This document shows, in pieces, positions 14,679-25,609 of a stretch of 64,000 nt of DNA (positions within the stretch are counted from its first letter, which is position 1; each line of letters opens with the position of its first letter). Origin of the DNA: Antennarius striatus (Eukaryota > Chordata > Actinopteri > Lophiiformes > Antennariidae); NCBI RefSeq assembly GCF_040054535.1, contig NC_090794.1, positions 3,780,501 to 3,844,500 on the forward strand. The letters run 5' to 3'. Made by a program: the position numbers and the translations under genes. A model generated the notes under the pieces. It saw only the letters and a list, made by a program, of their open reading frames with translations. It was not told where the DNA came from and did no database searches.

Positions 14679-16219
14679 TGGAATGAATCTCAGGGGACGT
14701 TTCCCATCAGCAAAGGGTCACCTTATATAGTATGTAGGGGTCAGATCATCTAAACATGACATTCTGAAGGACTAGAATTGATAAAAAATTTTGAATTTCT
14801 TTGTTCCTAGATTCACAAAATCAATTTTTTCCCCAAACTGAATCTCTTTTTCAGCCACGAGGAAACAAAAATGAGCAGATACTGAATTCGTGCCTGAAGA
14901 GAAAGTGCTGCTTCTCGAAACGTGTGAGATAAAATCTGAATCCAAACAATTTCTTCTGAGTTATTCCCTGAAGACCTTGATTATTTCACATATGGAAAAA
15001 GTATATGGAAACATTCAGCCGCACAGCTGATGCGCTTCAGGCATCATTACTTGAAGTGAAATTACATCAGCATGTCTCCTTCTGGCCCTCCCCATGAAAA
15101 GACTGGCAGTGTACAGTAAATCAAAGGATCCTCAGAGGACACGGATGTCCACAGAGGCTCCTCTGAGATGAAGCCGTATTGATTGGAAGGGTTATTAGAA
15201 AGTTCCCGAGGGAAATTCACCCCAGGACCGTTGAGTCCAAACACAAAACTCCTCAAACTGAGATCGTATGACTGGAATGTTCAAATTGCTGCCACCTCTC
15301 CCTTCCTGAGAGCTCTGCCATCCCCTTTGATTTCATTTGGTTTTGCGGTCTGTGGAGGACACCCCGACTCATTCATTATGTCAGAGAGCTGCTCTGAGAA
15401 CAGACCTGCTGTGTGTGAAGCACGTCTCAGGACACTCTTACATAATGTCAACACAATTACACATGCTAAGCTCGGGTGGCTATAAGTAAATTTAAGGACG
15501 ACGGGCCAGAGTTTTTTCTCTTTCCCTGATCTGTGGGCTTTTATGAAGGGGTGAAGGCGGGGGGAGACAGGAAAAGACAGATTAGGCAGTGAAGTCTGAG
15601 GAAGTTCAGCGGCGTGTCGTCTCCCCCCTCGATAAATGAAAGTACAAGATTGGGTTACTTGTTAGTTGTCAGCCCAGAGGGAAAGAGCGCCGTGCTTCTT
15701 CTTAACGGCCCACACTGTTTCGCAGTCGGTGCCTTATTATTGGATTACATTTCCACTTACTTAATAGAACGGTTACATATTCATGAATGACACGGCGGGG
15801 TGAATAAGTTTCCAATGACAAAGGGACATTGGTTGAACGTGAAGAAGCATGTCTCTTTTTATGCTGAAGTATTCAGTGTAGCTCTAAGCTAAAAGTCTGG
15901 GCTGCAAATTACATTTTTGTGCGAACTGATCCTTTAATGAATTCATGGTGAGAGGTTCCAACACAAATGAACAAGGCTCATCAGCCCTGCTAGCACCTCT
16001 GTGAGCTCGTACTTGAAGCCATAGATACTAACACGCGTACGATCCAAACAGCTCAGATTGTGGGACAGGAAAAGAATGTTTTGCAGAATAAAAAAAACAC
16101 TTCGGTCAGTTAAAATGTCACAAAAACAAAATATATTACACTGCATCATAAAAATCTCTAGCCAGTTGTGCATGCAGACTGCTTTAACAAACATTAATGA
16201 AAGAATATGTCGCTCTCAG

Positions 16220-16573
16220 GATCTAAGTGAATCCCAGCCTGGAACTGTGATAAGACGCCACCTGTGCAACAAATCCAGTCATGACATTTCCTCGCTCCTA
16301 AATACTCCACAGTCAACTGTTAGCTGTATTCTCATAAAGTGGAAGTGTTTTGGAACGACAGCAACTCAGCCACCAAGTGTTAGGCCACGTAAACTGATGG
16401 AGCGGGGTCAGCTGATCCTGAGGCACAGAGTGTGAAGAGGTCACCAACTTTCTGCAGAGTGTATCGCTACAGACCTCCAAACTTCATGTGGCCTTCAGAT
16501 TAGCTCAAGAACAGTCTGCAGAGAGCTTTGTGGGATGGGTTTCAATGGACAAGTGGCTGCACCCAAGCCATAC
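16220..16573 (+). pseudogene. Tc1-like transposase remnant
   Basis: The frame beginning at 16220 translates to a segment typical of the N-terminal paired-like DNA-binding region of fish Tc1/mariner transposases: an LSE..PGTVI start, HLCNKSS, ISSLLNTPQSTVS, a KW...TT.TQP basic linker and a second helix-turn-helix with LSAE.IATDLQTS. A TGA at 16433-16435 interrupts it where relatives usually have arginine, suggesting a CGA-to-TGA transition. Resemblance continues to about 16573 (AAPKPY) and then stops, so the DDE catalytic domain is absent. I found no terminal inverted repeats. It is a dead, truncated copy. Confidence 0.85.
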
Positions 16574-16679
16574 AGTATATCACCCAGCATCCTATGGGCC
16601 TTCACCAAAACCAAGCTTCATCCTTTAGGAGTGATAAGAATTTCATCATTTTACAAATATATTTTAAGAATAAATTTCA

Positions 16680-19600
16680 GAACTAATTAGGGGATTCTAG
16701 TTGGTGGTATTGTTTCATTTTACCTCATTCAGATCACTATTATTGTTAAATAGTAGATCCAGGTTTGTGTTGGATTCTAAAGTTTCCACTGCTCATACAG
16801 GACTGGTTTCATTTAATCCATCAGTTTGTAAAGACCTGGCGTTTCCATTCATGTTAAACTGTTCTCTGTCATTACATCACGCTGCCTCTTAACAGTAAGT
16901 GCATCCTGCTGTGAGAGACTTAGCCTTTTCCTGAATATTAGGAGAATTCCCCTCCTGCAGACTCGAGCGCTCTGTTCTCTAATGTAAATCTGCTAATGCG
17001 CTTATGGACTTTGTGGGTGGCTGCTTTTGACGGACAAAATCTGATTTAGCCGCCCCTGTTTGTTGTTTTTAAAGAGAAAATATGTTAAATTTGTCTATGG
17101 AATCAACACAGTTTATGCCGTTTCAAATTTTTTTCTATGAGCCATTTGTGGCGATGGTGAAAATACTTTTGTCCAGAGTTTAAAGCAAATGAAACGAAAA
17201 ATAGAACGATATATTAACCGACCTCAAACAATATTTCTGCAGAGGTCAAATGCAGGGACAGATCTGGAGAGAGAAAGAAATTAACAGACTTACATGTGCA
17301 GTGTATACCCCAGGATAGCCTTCATACAACTTGATAGATGACCAAACACAGTGGAGCCCATGATGTGGGGCAGAACACATCGACCGTGAAAAGGCTGACT
17401 GATTATAGCTGCAAATATAAAAAGGTATCAAGATACAAAAGCCTGCAAAGGCTGTTCCGAAGATATTACACAAATCATTTCATGTGCTAAAAGCTAATAC
17501 AAAAAAAATCTACTTTATTCGAAGAATGCAAAAGTGTGCATGAATGTAAAAATAATGACTAAACCAGTGTCACAAAATAAACGTATCATGATACAAAACA
17601 ATAAACGTAACCAGTTTCCTCTAACACTTAAAATACACTGCAATAAAACTACTACTCAAAGTAACTGCAAATGTAATTCCACTCAAAACTTTTCAAGTGG
17701 ACCATAAAGTGTGATGAATTATAATTTAATTCTAATCTGTTGATTTGTATTAATATTAATTTAGCCTGTCTCCAATACAGAAGGCCGTGACTCGCTGACT
17801 TGCTGAGGGTTAAACTGAGAAATGACATTACTCACTTACAATAATCACATTTGTCTCAATTTTCAAGCTGAAACATCTGTGATTGCTAATACGACCCAAA
17901 GCAGGATACTGCTCTGTAATGGCAAACATGTGCTTTAGTAACGGCCCGCTGCCTCATGTTATATAACTACACAAGAGACGGACCTGGGATCATCAGCATC
18001 TGTGCGACTCATTTAACGACGAGGCAGAATTTGATTCAATTTTGTTGTGGTGTGGTTCTTGAGGTTTTCAGGAAGTGTCGGACAAATTTTAAGATTGATC
18101 CAGGTATGATCTGTTGCTTTTACTTCACGGAAGGGCAAAATACAAGAGTCACACAAGCCAATCCCGGCAAGGCTCAGTTCAGATAGGTATCAATCCCTAA
18201 GCGATTGCCAACGTACCTCGAACTGATGCACGGAAGGAGTCAATTTTCAACATATCTAGCTGAAGACATGTCGAAGTGTGTTCTCGGACTGAGATATTTC
18301 GACAACTATTGGATGGATCTATACAATTAAAAACCATCTTTTCCTCAGGAAGCTCTGATAATTGAGTTGCAACAGCTACGTTTACTCTCTCATCTGGGTC
18401 AGTAGCGCCGATTAGCAAATGCTAAGTCAAGATCTCAATTATTCTTTCCTATCATCTTTTTTGTCTTTAAATATATTTAGCCTCATCCACCTGCTAGCTG
18501 CTAACTGCTGGCATAGCTGTCAACTCTTTTGTTTTGTTCTTTTATCATTTGTTTTCTCCCTGAACATTTTGTAAAATCCCTTTTTAAAAGCAGAACCGAT
18601 CCAAGTATCCTTATTCCAACAATGGCTTAATTTGATTTAAACTCTCAATAGTGCCACTGAAACAACAAAATTCAACAAAATCTAATTATGCTTCCATCAA
18701 ACAACTCAAACATTTTGTTGGATGTTGGTCATTTAAACCCATAGCATGGCGATTTGAATTCCTCCTACATGTATTTTCATTTATATTTCCGAGAACAGTT
18801 GTGTTTAGGTTGGTATGTGCAGCTGGACTTCTTGGTAACAAGAGGAAAAGCCACTAGGCATTTTCATTTTTGTGGCCGTCTGTTGGAAAAAAAGAAGAAA
18901 AAACAAAAAAAAAACGCCTCGATTTCAAACCAAGCTAATTGCAGGTAACTGCCAAAATAAAGGAACATGAAATATGTTGGAGCTCCTTCTCTGTGCTTTG
19001 GCTTAGATTTTACAAACTCAACTAATGTATTCAATGTACTTCACAGAATGTCCTACTTTTCAGTGTTTTCCCACTAATTTCTGGAGTTGCGTTTCCACTG
19101 CCACACCGAGACGCTGAATGGAGTTGAGGAGCGGTGACAGCGCCAGCGAAGCGATTTACATTGTTGTATTTTCACCCTTTGAACGACCGCTCGACGGAGA
19201 CAATATAATTCCGAGAAGATTCCGCTTTCACCGCGATAGAAATGCTCCGACACAAAAACTGCCTTGTGTTTCTTGGCTTTTGCGTCGCCTCCTGCTTTCC
19301 ACTTGCCAAGAAATTATCCTCCTTCATCTCGCAGAAGAGCCGACAGAACCGTTCAATCTGAAATTAATCGTTTGTGAAGGAGGTGTTCAAAGAAAAAGAA
19401 ATGTAGGATGAAGGGTTTGTAGCAGCAGTCACCCCTTTGAGAAATTCTAGAAAGATGATACGAGTTCTGTGTGAGTTCAGGGACTTCCAGCTCCAAACAC
19501 TGTCTGATATATATATATATATTTTTAAAAAGACACTCATTCACTTTGTTTGCTGAGAGGAGAACACACTTGAATATCTGACACTGGGAACATGGGAAAG

Positions 19601-20630
19601 TAGCTAACCTGGCTCCACACAAAAACAACTCAATCCTCCTACCGGCAAAAAACCAGTAATGAAAAGCAGCAACTCTTCTGCACTTTCTCCGGTCGTCTGA
19701 CACATTAGACCTGTGAGAGAAAGTTTCATATTTTCTAGTGCAATTGGTTTTTATCTTTGTTTGCCTGCTCTGGCTAGATTTGGCTGTCTGGTGAGACTTT
19801 GGAGAAAGGACTTAAAAGGTGTAGTTTAAGCCAGAGGTGTTTTAAACCCAAATAAGGCATAACAATTCCTGTCCAATTATTTCTGTTATATGAAGATAAA
19901 CAAAAAAAATTTTTTTAAAATGTTTTCTCTCCTCAGACTGTTATGTGTGTTTCAAAAGTAAATGTTTTTGTGTGTGAGGTTTAAATTTTGTTTGTTTTTT
20001 TGATTTTCTTTCCCTTCTCTGCAACAAAAGAATTGTAGAATCATGAGAATATTGGAAGAAAATGTTTATGTAGCTACAGGATCACCTAGAAAACAAGCAA
20101 GATGTTTAAGATGAAGGTATTTATTGGGGCATATGCATCACTTCCCACACATACCTTCTGGCAATAGGGAAAGAAAGTACATTTATAACGGTCTGTAAAT
20201 GATAGGCAGATACCTCAGGGTGATCAGATCATCAGGATGGTCGGTTATTGATCCATTTTCATCTCTACCGAGGTGAGGATGGGGACACAGGTTCATTAAT
20301 ACTTTTATTCCAGGTATCTCAAGCTCATTGGAGGAGATACTGTTTTGCAGTAAGGACGCCAGAGGGCGCTATGGATACAAAATCAATTGACAGCTTCTGC
20401 AACAATTCAGAGGATTTATTGCATGCAAGTGCAGCGTGCAATATTCGTTCGGATTATGAAAAGATTTATTTGTGGTACTTTATTCAATTAACTTGGTCCC
20501 CGCACAATTATTTCTCTCATCAATGTAGGTTGGAACGCTTTGGGCCACTTAACAAAGACTCACCTGCATCACCTGATGTAATTGTAATGCAATACCTATT
20601 TATGTCGAAGGGTGGCAGTATTGAGTTTAA
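16680..20630. other. intergenic, no gene recognised
   Basis: Short open frames only, none resembling a known family. The composition is AT-rich with small A/T tracts such as those near 18.9 kb and 19.9 kb. The sequence at 20356-20369 (ACGCC then AGAGGGCGC) matches 12 of 14 positions of a CTCF core, a weaker candidate than the one near 14.67 kb. Confidence 0.5.
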
Positions 20631-20639
20631 ACTGGAGGT

Positions 20640-21160
20640 GGGGCTGACGGCTGCTGTTTCCGGTTGAAACAGGAAGTTGTTAGGAGACGGAACGATACGA
20701 AAGCAGACGGGAAAGTTAGATGAATGACCACACGCTGATGACTTTCGACTGCAGTTGTTGCTGTCAATAAAATAAAAGGATGAACGTTTTCATCGTTTTG
20801 TAGCATAATTAGGCTAGCTAGCCAGGAGAGTAGAAGAGACGAAGAGACGAACCAGTAGCGATACAAGACAGAGATGGAGCGGGCCCACGATGAGGTCAGT
20901 GTAGTGTGGTGGACACTGTCAATACATAAAAGTAGAACTGATCATGCAGAAAGTCAACAATCTGAGCCTAGATTAACACAAAGACTGTCAACAAGAGTGT
21001 GTTTAGCTCCAGCAGGCACCGGCACGACGTGTTCGAGAAGATTGAAGCTGTGGGTTTCCAGCTGAGCAGCACAACACCTGTGAAAGAGGGACAAGTTCAT
21101 TATCCTCCATCTCTGGCTGAACACATCCTAAAGGAAGAAATTGCTAACAGACTTGTTTAG
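20640..21160 (+). other. possible small gene or first exons
   Basis: The stretch looks like a promoter followed by an exon: TTCCGG and CAGGAAG ETS-like sites near 20.66 kb, then ATG at 20874 in a purine-rich context, seven codons (MERAHDE) and a GAG/gtcagt donor-like site. Downstream, a frame open from 20972 to the TAG at 21158-21160 encodes a peptide with a protein-like composition (RHRHDVFEKIEAVGFQ, then YPPSLAEHILKEE) after a ctccag acceptor-like site at 21007-21012. The phases do not join cleanly: the ATG exon ends in phase 0, while the second frame needs two bases carried over. I do not recognise the peptide. It could be a degraded gene, a pseudogene or chance. Confidence 0.2.
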
Positions 21161-21295
21161 TCTTCACTAGCACCATAGTGCCACAGATGCTAATTTAGCT
21201 GATGATGAACACATGCTGTCGTGCTTTAAACTGGAGACAGTGTGGTAACGGGATAAAGCGGAGTTATTAGTGATTAGTGAGTCTAGTTACGAAGA

Positions 21296-21345
21296 ATAAG
21301 AAAGAACCTTTAATGATCCCTTTAGGGATTTTTTTTTTAATTTTC
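21296..21345 (-). repeat. non-LTR-type 3' tail fragment
   Basis: Reads on the minus strand as AAATCCCTAAAGGGATCATTAAAGGTTC, the GGGATCA(A/T)TAAAG motif that ends several fish non-LTR retrotransposons. No reverse transcriptase coding sequence adjoins it, so it is a short 5'-truncated relic at most. Confidence 0.4.
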
Positions 21346-21399
21346 CAGTGGAATGAATGTGTTCAATGGTTATCCTTGATAGGAACTTGTATTCTGCAT

Positions 21400-22940
21400 C
21401 AGTGGAATGGTATTACAGCCTACTGTAGGTTTAAATATATTTAATCTAACGTATTAAAGGGTTCTTTCAGTATGCAGAAGTCAATTTATCATAGCAGTTG
21501 TTCAAGGAAAGGCACAAGTACTGTAGTAATAAGTGTGTATGGAGGGGGGGGGGGTTAACGCCTTTTTAAAATTATGTTTAAGTAGGGAGGGCGTAGCACT
21601 GTGGAAATTTTATTCAGATTATGTCCGGAATTGTTTTCTGTTACTTCTTTCAATTACATTATTTTTCTTATTAATATCTTTGAAACGTTTTTCTCCTGTC
21701 AAGCTGATGCTGTCATCTTTGTATGAGTGTAACGCAAGGCAGTGAAAACTGGAAGTGACTACATCAGTCAAGCAATAAATTAATCAGATTTTATTTGTAC
21801 AGCTCAAATTCACAAAATCCACATTGAAAAGGGAAAAAAGTATATTACATCGTTATAATAGTGGTATTTAATTGAACGATCGAGTAGTGGATTTACTCCT
21901 CCAAACATGAGAAGAGCTTTGTCATCTATCTCAAGTCCTTCTCTAAACTCAAATCCTCCAGGTGAGGTAATCCACAGCTCTCTTCTCCTTTCACTAAAGG
22001 TGATGTGTGCAGAGGTCATTGTGCGCGTTTATTCAGCATCTCTGAAAAGAGTTACAACACACCCCACTAGAAATGAGAGGCAGAGATGTAAATATTTTTT
22101 GTTGTCATTCTGTTTTGTTCTTTCTTTAAGGAAAATTGCTCAGGGATCTGTACCCTGACTAAAGGACCAGATGATTAAGCTGTGAGACAACAATCTGTAT
22201 GGAAAAAATACATCAACGCTAAAAATTAGATTCCCTGTGTGATGGTAAACAGGTGAACACATGTGTGCTGTTGTAACGGCAAGTATCCTTAGGGTGACTT
22301 AAATGCACATGTCATTCCTGCTGCTATGGATCTCTCAATTGAAACTAAACAAAAGATGCATTTAATGTGAGGTCATGGGAGTTGTTGTCTTCTTTGTTTA
22401 TCGCCGCAGATGATGTGATTCAGGCAGGAGTTCACGGACCAAGTAGTGCTTTCCTCAACCCGTTCAAATGTATAACAAAGAGCTTGATTTTAAGACATTT
22501 TAATGTGGAAATGTTACATATTCTATCTCCAAAATTGAATGTTGACGTAACTTTATCATTCAAAGCATATGATAAATCCCATATTTAAAATTGTGCCTAG
22601 ATACAAACAGATGAAGCAGGATTTTTTTTCGTTTTTGTTAAATTGATTTAGAGGCCTGGCAGTCCAACACCTTTTCCACTTCTCCTTCCCAATGACCTTT
22701 TTGTTTTAAAACATTAAATGACCAAAGCTTCAGAATCAGGACAGTTACTTCACTTCAGTTTCCAACCGTGGTGCATTCAAATTCTCTGAAAAGAAAGTGG
22801 AAAAATGTTCTGGTTTATTGCTGTTTTATCTCACATTTCTTTCATACCAAAGAAGAACATCTTTCAACAGAAGGTCAAACAGGTGAAAATAATGTCAGTT
22901 GTTTTTTTTCAAATTTACTTTTAGTGAAGTTCTTCAGTTC
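21400..22940. other. intergenic, no gene recognised
   Basis: No exon-like segment stands out. A G homopolymer lies near 21.54 kb. A TTTATTTGTACAGCTCAAATTCACAAA segment near 21.79 kb resembles the edge of common fish interspersed repeats. Confidence 0.45.
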
Positions 22941-22944
22941 TGAG

Positions 22945-23259
22945 TACTGGTATACCTCCGTTTACGTCATTCTCGATTATGCCTGGAAAAATATAAGTTT
23001 ACTTCACTTTACCCGACTTATAAATAATAATAATAATAATAATTGCTGTACTTGATTTTTAACCTTATAAAAGGATTTTATTTTATCACTCACTGAGAAA
23101 AGAAAGCATCCGCTATGTACTGTATCGTAAACATCAACAATTTTTTTTAGGAAATTTATATTTTTGTTTGTACTATATAAAATAATTTACATTGTTGTCA
23201 TTTTTTGACTAATGTGTCTCCTCAAACCAATTAACGACGTAGAGTGAGGTATGCCTGTA
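22945..23259. mobile_element. pogo/Tigger-like MITE, about 315 bp
   Basis: The ends form terminal inverted repeats flanked by TA. The left end is TA then CTGGTATACCTC; the right end, read on the other strand, is TA then CAGGCATACCTC. TACGTC follows at the same offset in both, giving 17 matches in the first 22 positions. The TA flank and CAGG.ATACCTC type terminus fit the pogo/Tigger group of Tc1/mariner elements. The interior is AT-rich with an AAT tract (about 23024-23043) and has no transposase frame, as expected of a non-autonomous miniature element. A related Tigger-like coding element lies about 0.6 kb to the right. Confidence 0.75.
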
Positions 23260-23841
23260 TCAGACTTACGAGTGACTTTATTTTAAACACAATAAAACCT
23301 GTCATGGAATCATATGACTGTGTCCTCTTTTGATGACGAAATCATTTATAGTTCTATTTAGTTATATTCCGTGTTTAGGAATTTCATCTTAACAGATATG
23401 CTAGAAGGGACTTGAATTGTGTAAATTTGAGAGAACGGGAAACGGTTTCTTGTATACTGTATTGTGCATTTTTGAGACCGAACACCATGAAATAATCTCT
23501 GGTACAGACATTCAAATTTTGATGGCTCAGTTAGATCACTGAGAAAAATAGAACATGGTGATCTTTTTAATTGGCTTATGTTGTGATTTATTTCCAAGCA
23601 GAGTGAAATTCTAAATTTGCAATAAAAAATATATACACATACACACACTATAAATACACACACAGAATTCCCACCTTACACAATAGGTTTTGAGAGGGTG
23701 TTGTTATATATGAAATTTCAATTTGAGGTCAGTTAAATTCCATAACTATTCTAAATAAAGTAATATTCCATAAGACTTACCAAACATCACTGGACATATA
23801 AACAACACAAACATGATTTACACTATACAATAAAAACAAAT

Positions 23842-25394
23842 TACGGTAGTACCAGAGTAATTTACCTTAGATAAGTAGACCGGTTAGGAGGCGTTAATCG
23901 GACAGATCGTCAATGGAGATTTCTATGTAGAAGTCTTCAGTGGAGTGTTCCTCAGAGATGTCTTCTTCTATGGGTGCCTGTTCAGGTGAGGGTGCTGAAG
24001 TAGGAGGCCTCAATGAGGAGGAAGGTGCAGATGAAGGTATTGCAGAGGATGCAGCGGCTGGGGTCGAAGGCCGAGGTTTGTAGCAGCGGCCCGAGGATGT
24101 CTTCGTGGTCTTCCTCTTCTCCTCATCGTAGATGAACCGATAGCACTGCAGGGCGTCCTGAATGCCTGTTGAAACTTTCGAAAACCTCTCAACATTCGGG
24201 TCTTGGCCCTCCAAAAGTGTCAATGCTTCTTCAACCTTCGAGAAAGCAGCTGCGAGCAACTTGGTTTGGAACTGCTTTAAGGGAAATGGCTCCTTGGTCT
24301 CCTTAAGCTGCTCCTGTTGACGCTGCATCTCTTCCAACGCAATCAGGTCATCATTGCTCAACTCCTCCGGGTGCCAATCGAGAATCTCCTCAAAATCTTC
24401 CTCCTTTATTTTGAGCTGCAACGAACTGTGGACCACGTTCTCGAGATCAGGTGGGTTCACATCACTATTCACTGGAGCCCTCAGCTCGAAGTCTCCGGAT
24501 GCGTTTCCGCCAAGCGTCGGGGTAAATCGCTCCTCAGCTGCCTTGACCCCTGACCCACTGTTCTCTCCACTGATGTCGGTTTCGCTCTTCCAACACAGTC
24601 CGATTTCGTTGAAGATCTGCTGGGAAGTGCATCCTTCATTATCAGCGATTCCTTTCTCGGATAACGAATAATTCGTAGGGAATTCTTGTGCAGCCTTCTT
24701 ATCCGCACTCGCAGTCTCACCCCGTAGTTGGATATTCAGATTTGAACGTTGCTTGAATCTAACAAACCAACCATGGCTTGCTATAAAAGACTGGTCAGCA
24801 GCATCCTCTCCAGCCTTAGACTTCACATCTTCGAAAAGGCTTCTAGCCTTTTCCTGAATCAACTTTAGAGAAAGTGGCAAGTATTTTTGTTGTTTATGTT
24901 CGATCCACATGGCTAGTAGTTTTTCCATCTTATCGATGCACTTCCCTCTTCTCTTGGAGATAATAGTCGAAGACATTGGCACAGCACTCTTCACATGTTC
25001 CATTATGCGGTCCCTTCCTTTGTAAATTGTTGCGATCGTTGACCGATTCATACCGTATGCACGTGCCACATCAACTATCCTCTCGCCATTGTCCAACAGT
25101 TTGATAATGGCAACCTTCATTTCCAAAGAGATTGCCTTGCGTTGCTTGCGACTACTAGCCTTTAGTTTGTTAGCCATGATACAGGATCCAAAGCCTTGCC
25201 TGCTGAGCTGCTCACAGAGACATGTGCAAGAATGAGCCGGAGGGATGGAGGTGAGAGTTACGTTTCGGCGCTCCTGGGCGTGTGTTGCGGCAGGTCTCCA
25301 AGGAGATCTACAACAGTCAGATGTTACAGGCGGTTGTTCGTATATATGATATGTTCGTATGTCGGATGTTCGTATCTCGGGGAGCACCTCTCTA
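23842..25394. mobile_element. Tigger-like element around the DDE-less ORF
   Basis: The right boundary is suggested by a terminus which, read from 25394 leftwards on the minus strand, is TA, GAGAGGTGCTCCCCGAG, ATACGAAC. This is the style of Tigger termini (CTCCCCGAGATACGAAC), with TACGAACAT repeated just inside. The left boundary is uncertain: TACGGTAGTACC near 23842 is the best candidate and matches the right end only partially. The span would be about 1.55 kb. A CTT-rich tract follows immediately outside the right end. Confidence 0.45.
23894..25177 (-). CDS. Tigger/pogo-derived protein lacking DDE core
   Basis: An uninterrupted 427-codon frame. I start at the ATG at 25177-25175 (MANKLKASSRKQR) because family similarity begins there; the frame itself runs 70 codons further upstream. 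Residues about 10-60 are a CENP-B/Tigger N-terminal helix-turn-helix (LEMKVAIIKLLDNGE, then YGMNRSTIATIYK). Residues about 75-150 are the second CENP-B-type DNA-binding domain (LLAMWIEHKQQK, HGWFVRFKQR). The transposase region starts (EFP at 165-167, QQIFN at 186-190), but the usual VDET motif with the first catalytic Asp reads EIG. After GNASGDF (224-230) it jumps to the acidic C-terminal region (ELSNDDLIALEEMQ, PNVERFSKV, CYRFIYDEEKRKTT), so most of the DDE domain is deleted. TIGD1-like proteins are usually near 590 residues. It is probably a non-catalytic DNA-binding protein, if expressed. It could be a domesticated gene or a deletion-derivative transposon whose frame happens to be intact. 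Confidence 0.88.
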   Translation of the reverse strand: MANKLKASSRKQRKAISLEMKVAIIKLLDNGERIVDVARAYGMNRSTIATIYKGRDRIMEHVKSAVPMSSTIISKRRGKCIDKMEKLLAMWIEHKQQKYLPLSLKLIQEKARSLFEDVKSKAGEDAADQSFIASHGWFVRFKQRSNLNIQLRGETASADKKAAQEFPTNYSLSEKGIADNEGCTSQQIFNEIGLCWKSETDISGENSGSGVKAAEERFTPTLGGNASGDFELRAPVNSDVNPPDLENVVHSSLQLKIKEEDFEEILDWHPEELSNDDLIALEEMQRQQEQLKETKEPFPLKQFQTKLLAAAFSKVEEALTLLEGQDPNVERFSKVSTGIQDALQCYRFIYDEEKRKTTKTSSGRCYKPRPSTPAAASSAIPSSAPSSSLRPPTSAPSPEQAPIEEDISEEHSTEDFYIEISIDDLSD

Positions 25395-25454
25395 TATATA
25401 TTATCATACCATCTATATGAAAAGTACGCGAGTAACAGTTTTTTCTTTTACGTA

Positions 25455-25605
25455 GGTTCGGAATTATTTCTTCTGCTTCTTTAGCTCCTGCGGAGTCTTT
25501 TTCTTCTTCGTCTTTTTTTTTCTTCTTCGGCTTCCTTTTCTTCTTCTTCGTCTTGTTTTTCTTCTTCGTTGCCTTTATTTTCATCTTCTTCGTGTTCTTC
25601 TTCCA
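25455..25605. repeat. CTT/TTC-rich low-complexity tract
   Basis: Pyrimidine-rich imperfect CTT repeats with interspersed CTTCG units. Minus-strand frames here give only Lys/Glu-rich strings, the expected by-product of such repeats, so I do not call a gene. The tract sits between the Tigger-like element and the KATNBL1 5' region. Confidence 0.85.
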
Positions 25606-25609
25606 CCCC

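Larger units (their letters stand above)
1..16200. other. gene-poor intergenic region
   Basis: I see no convincing coding exon in these 16 kb. Open frames are short, with no recognisable domain, and the longest (172 codons at 5498-6016, minus strand) has no family resemblance I can name. The DNA is AT-rich with scattered homopolymers. It contains a GT microsatellite near 3.8 kb, paired hairpins near 1.65 kb and a candidate CTCF-type motif near 14.67 kb, listed separately. A weak first-exon-like segment is at 11834-11870. Regulatory elements could be here but cannot be recognised without alignment to other fish. Confidence 0.6.
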
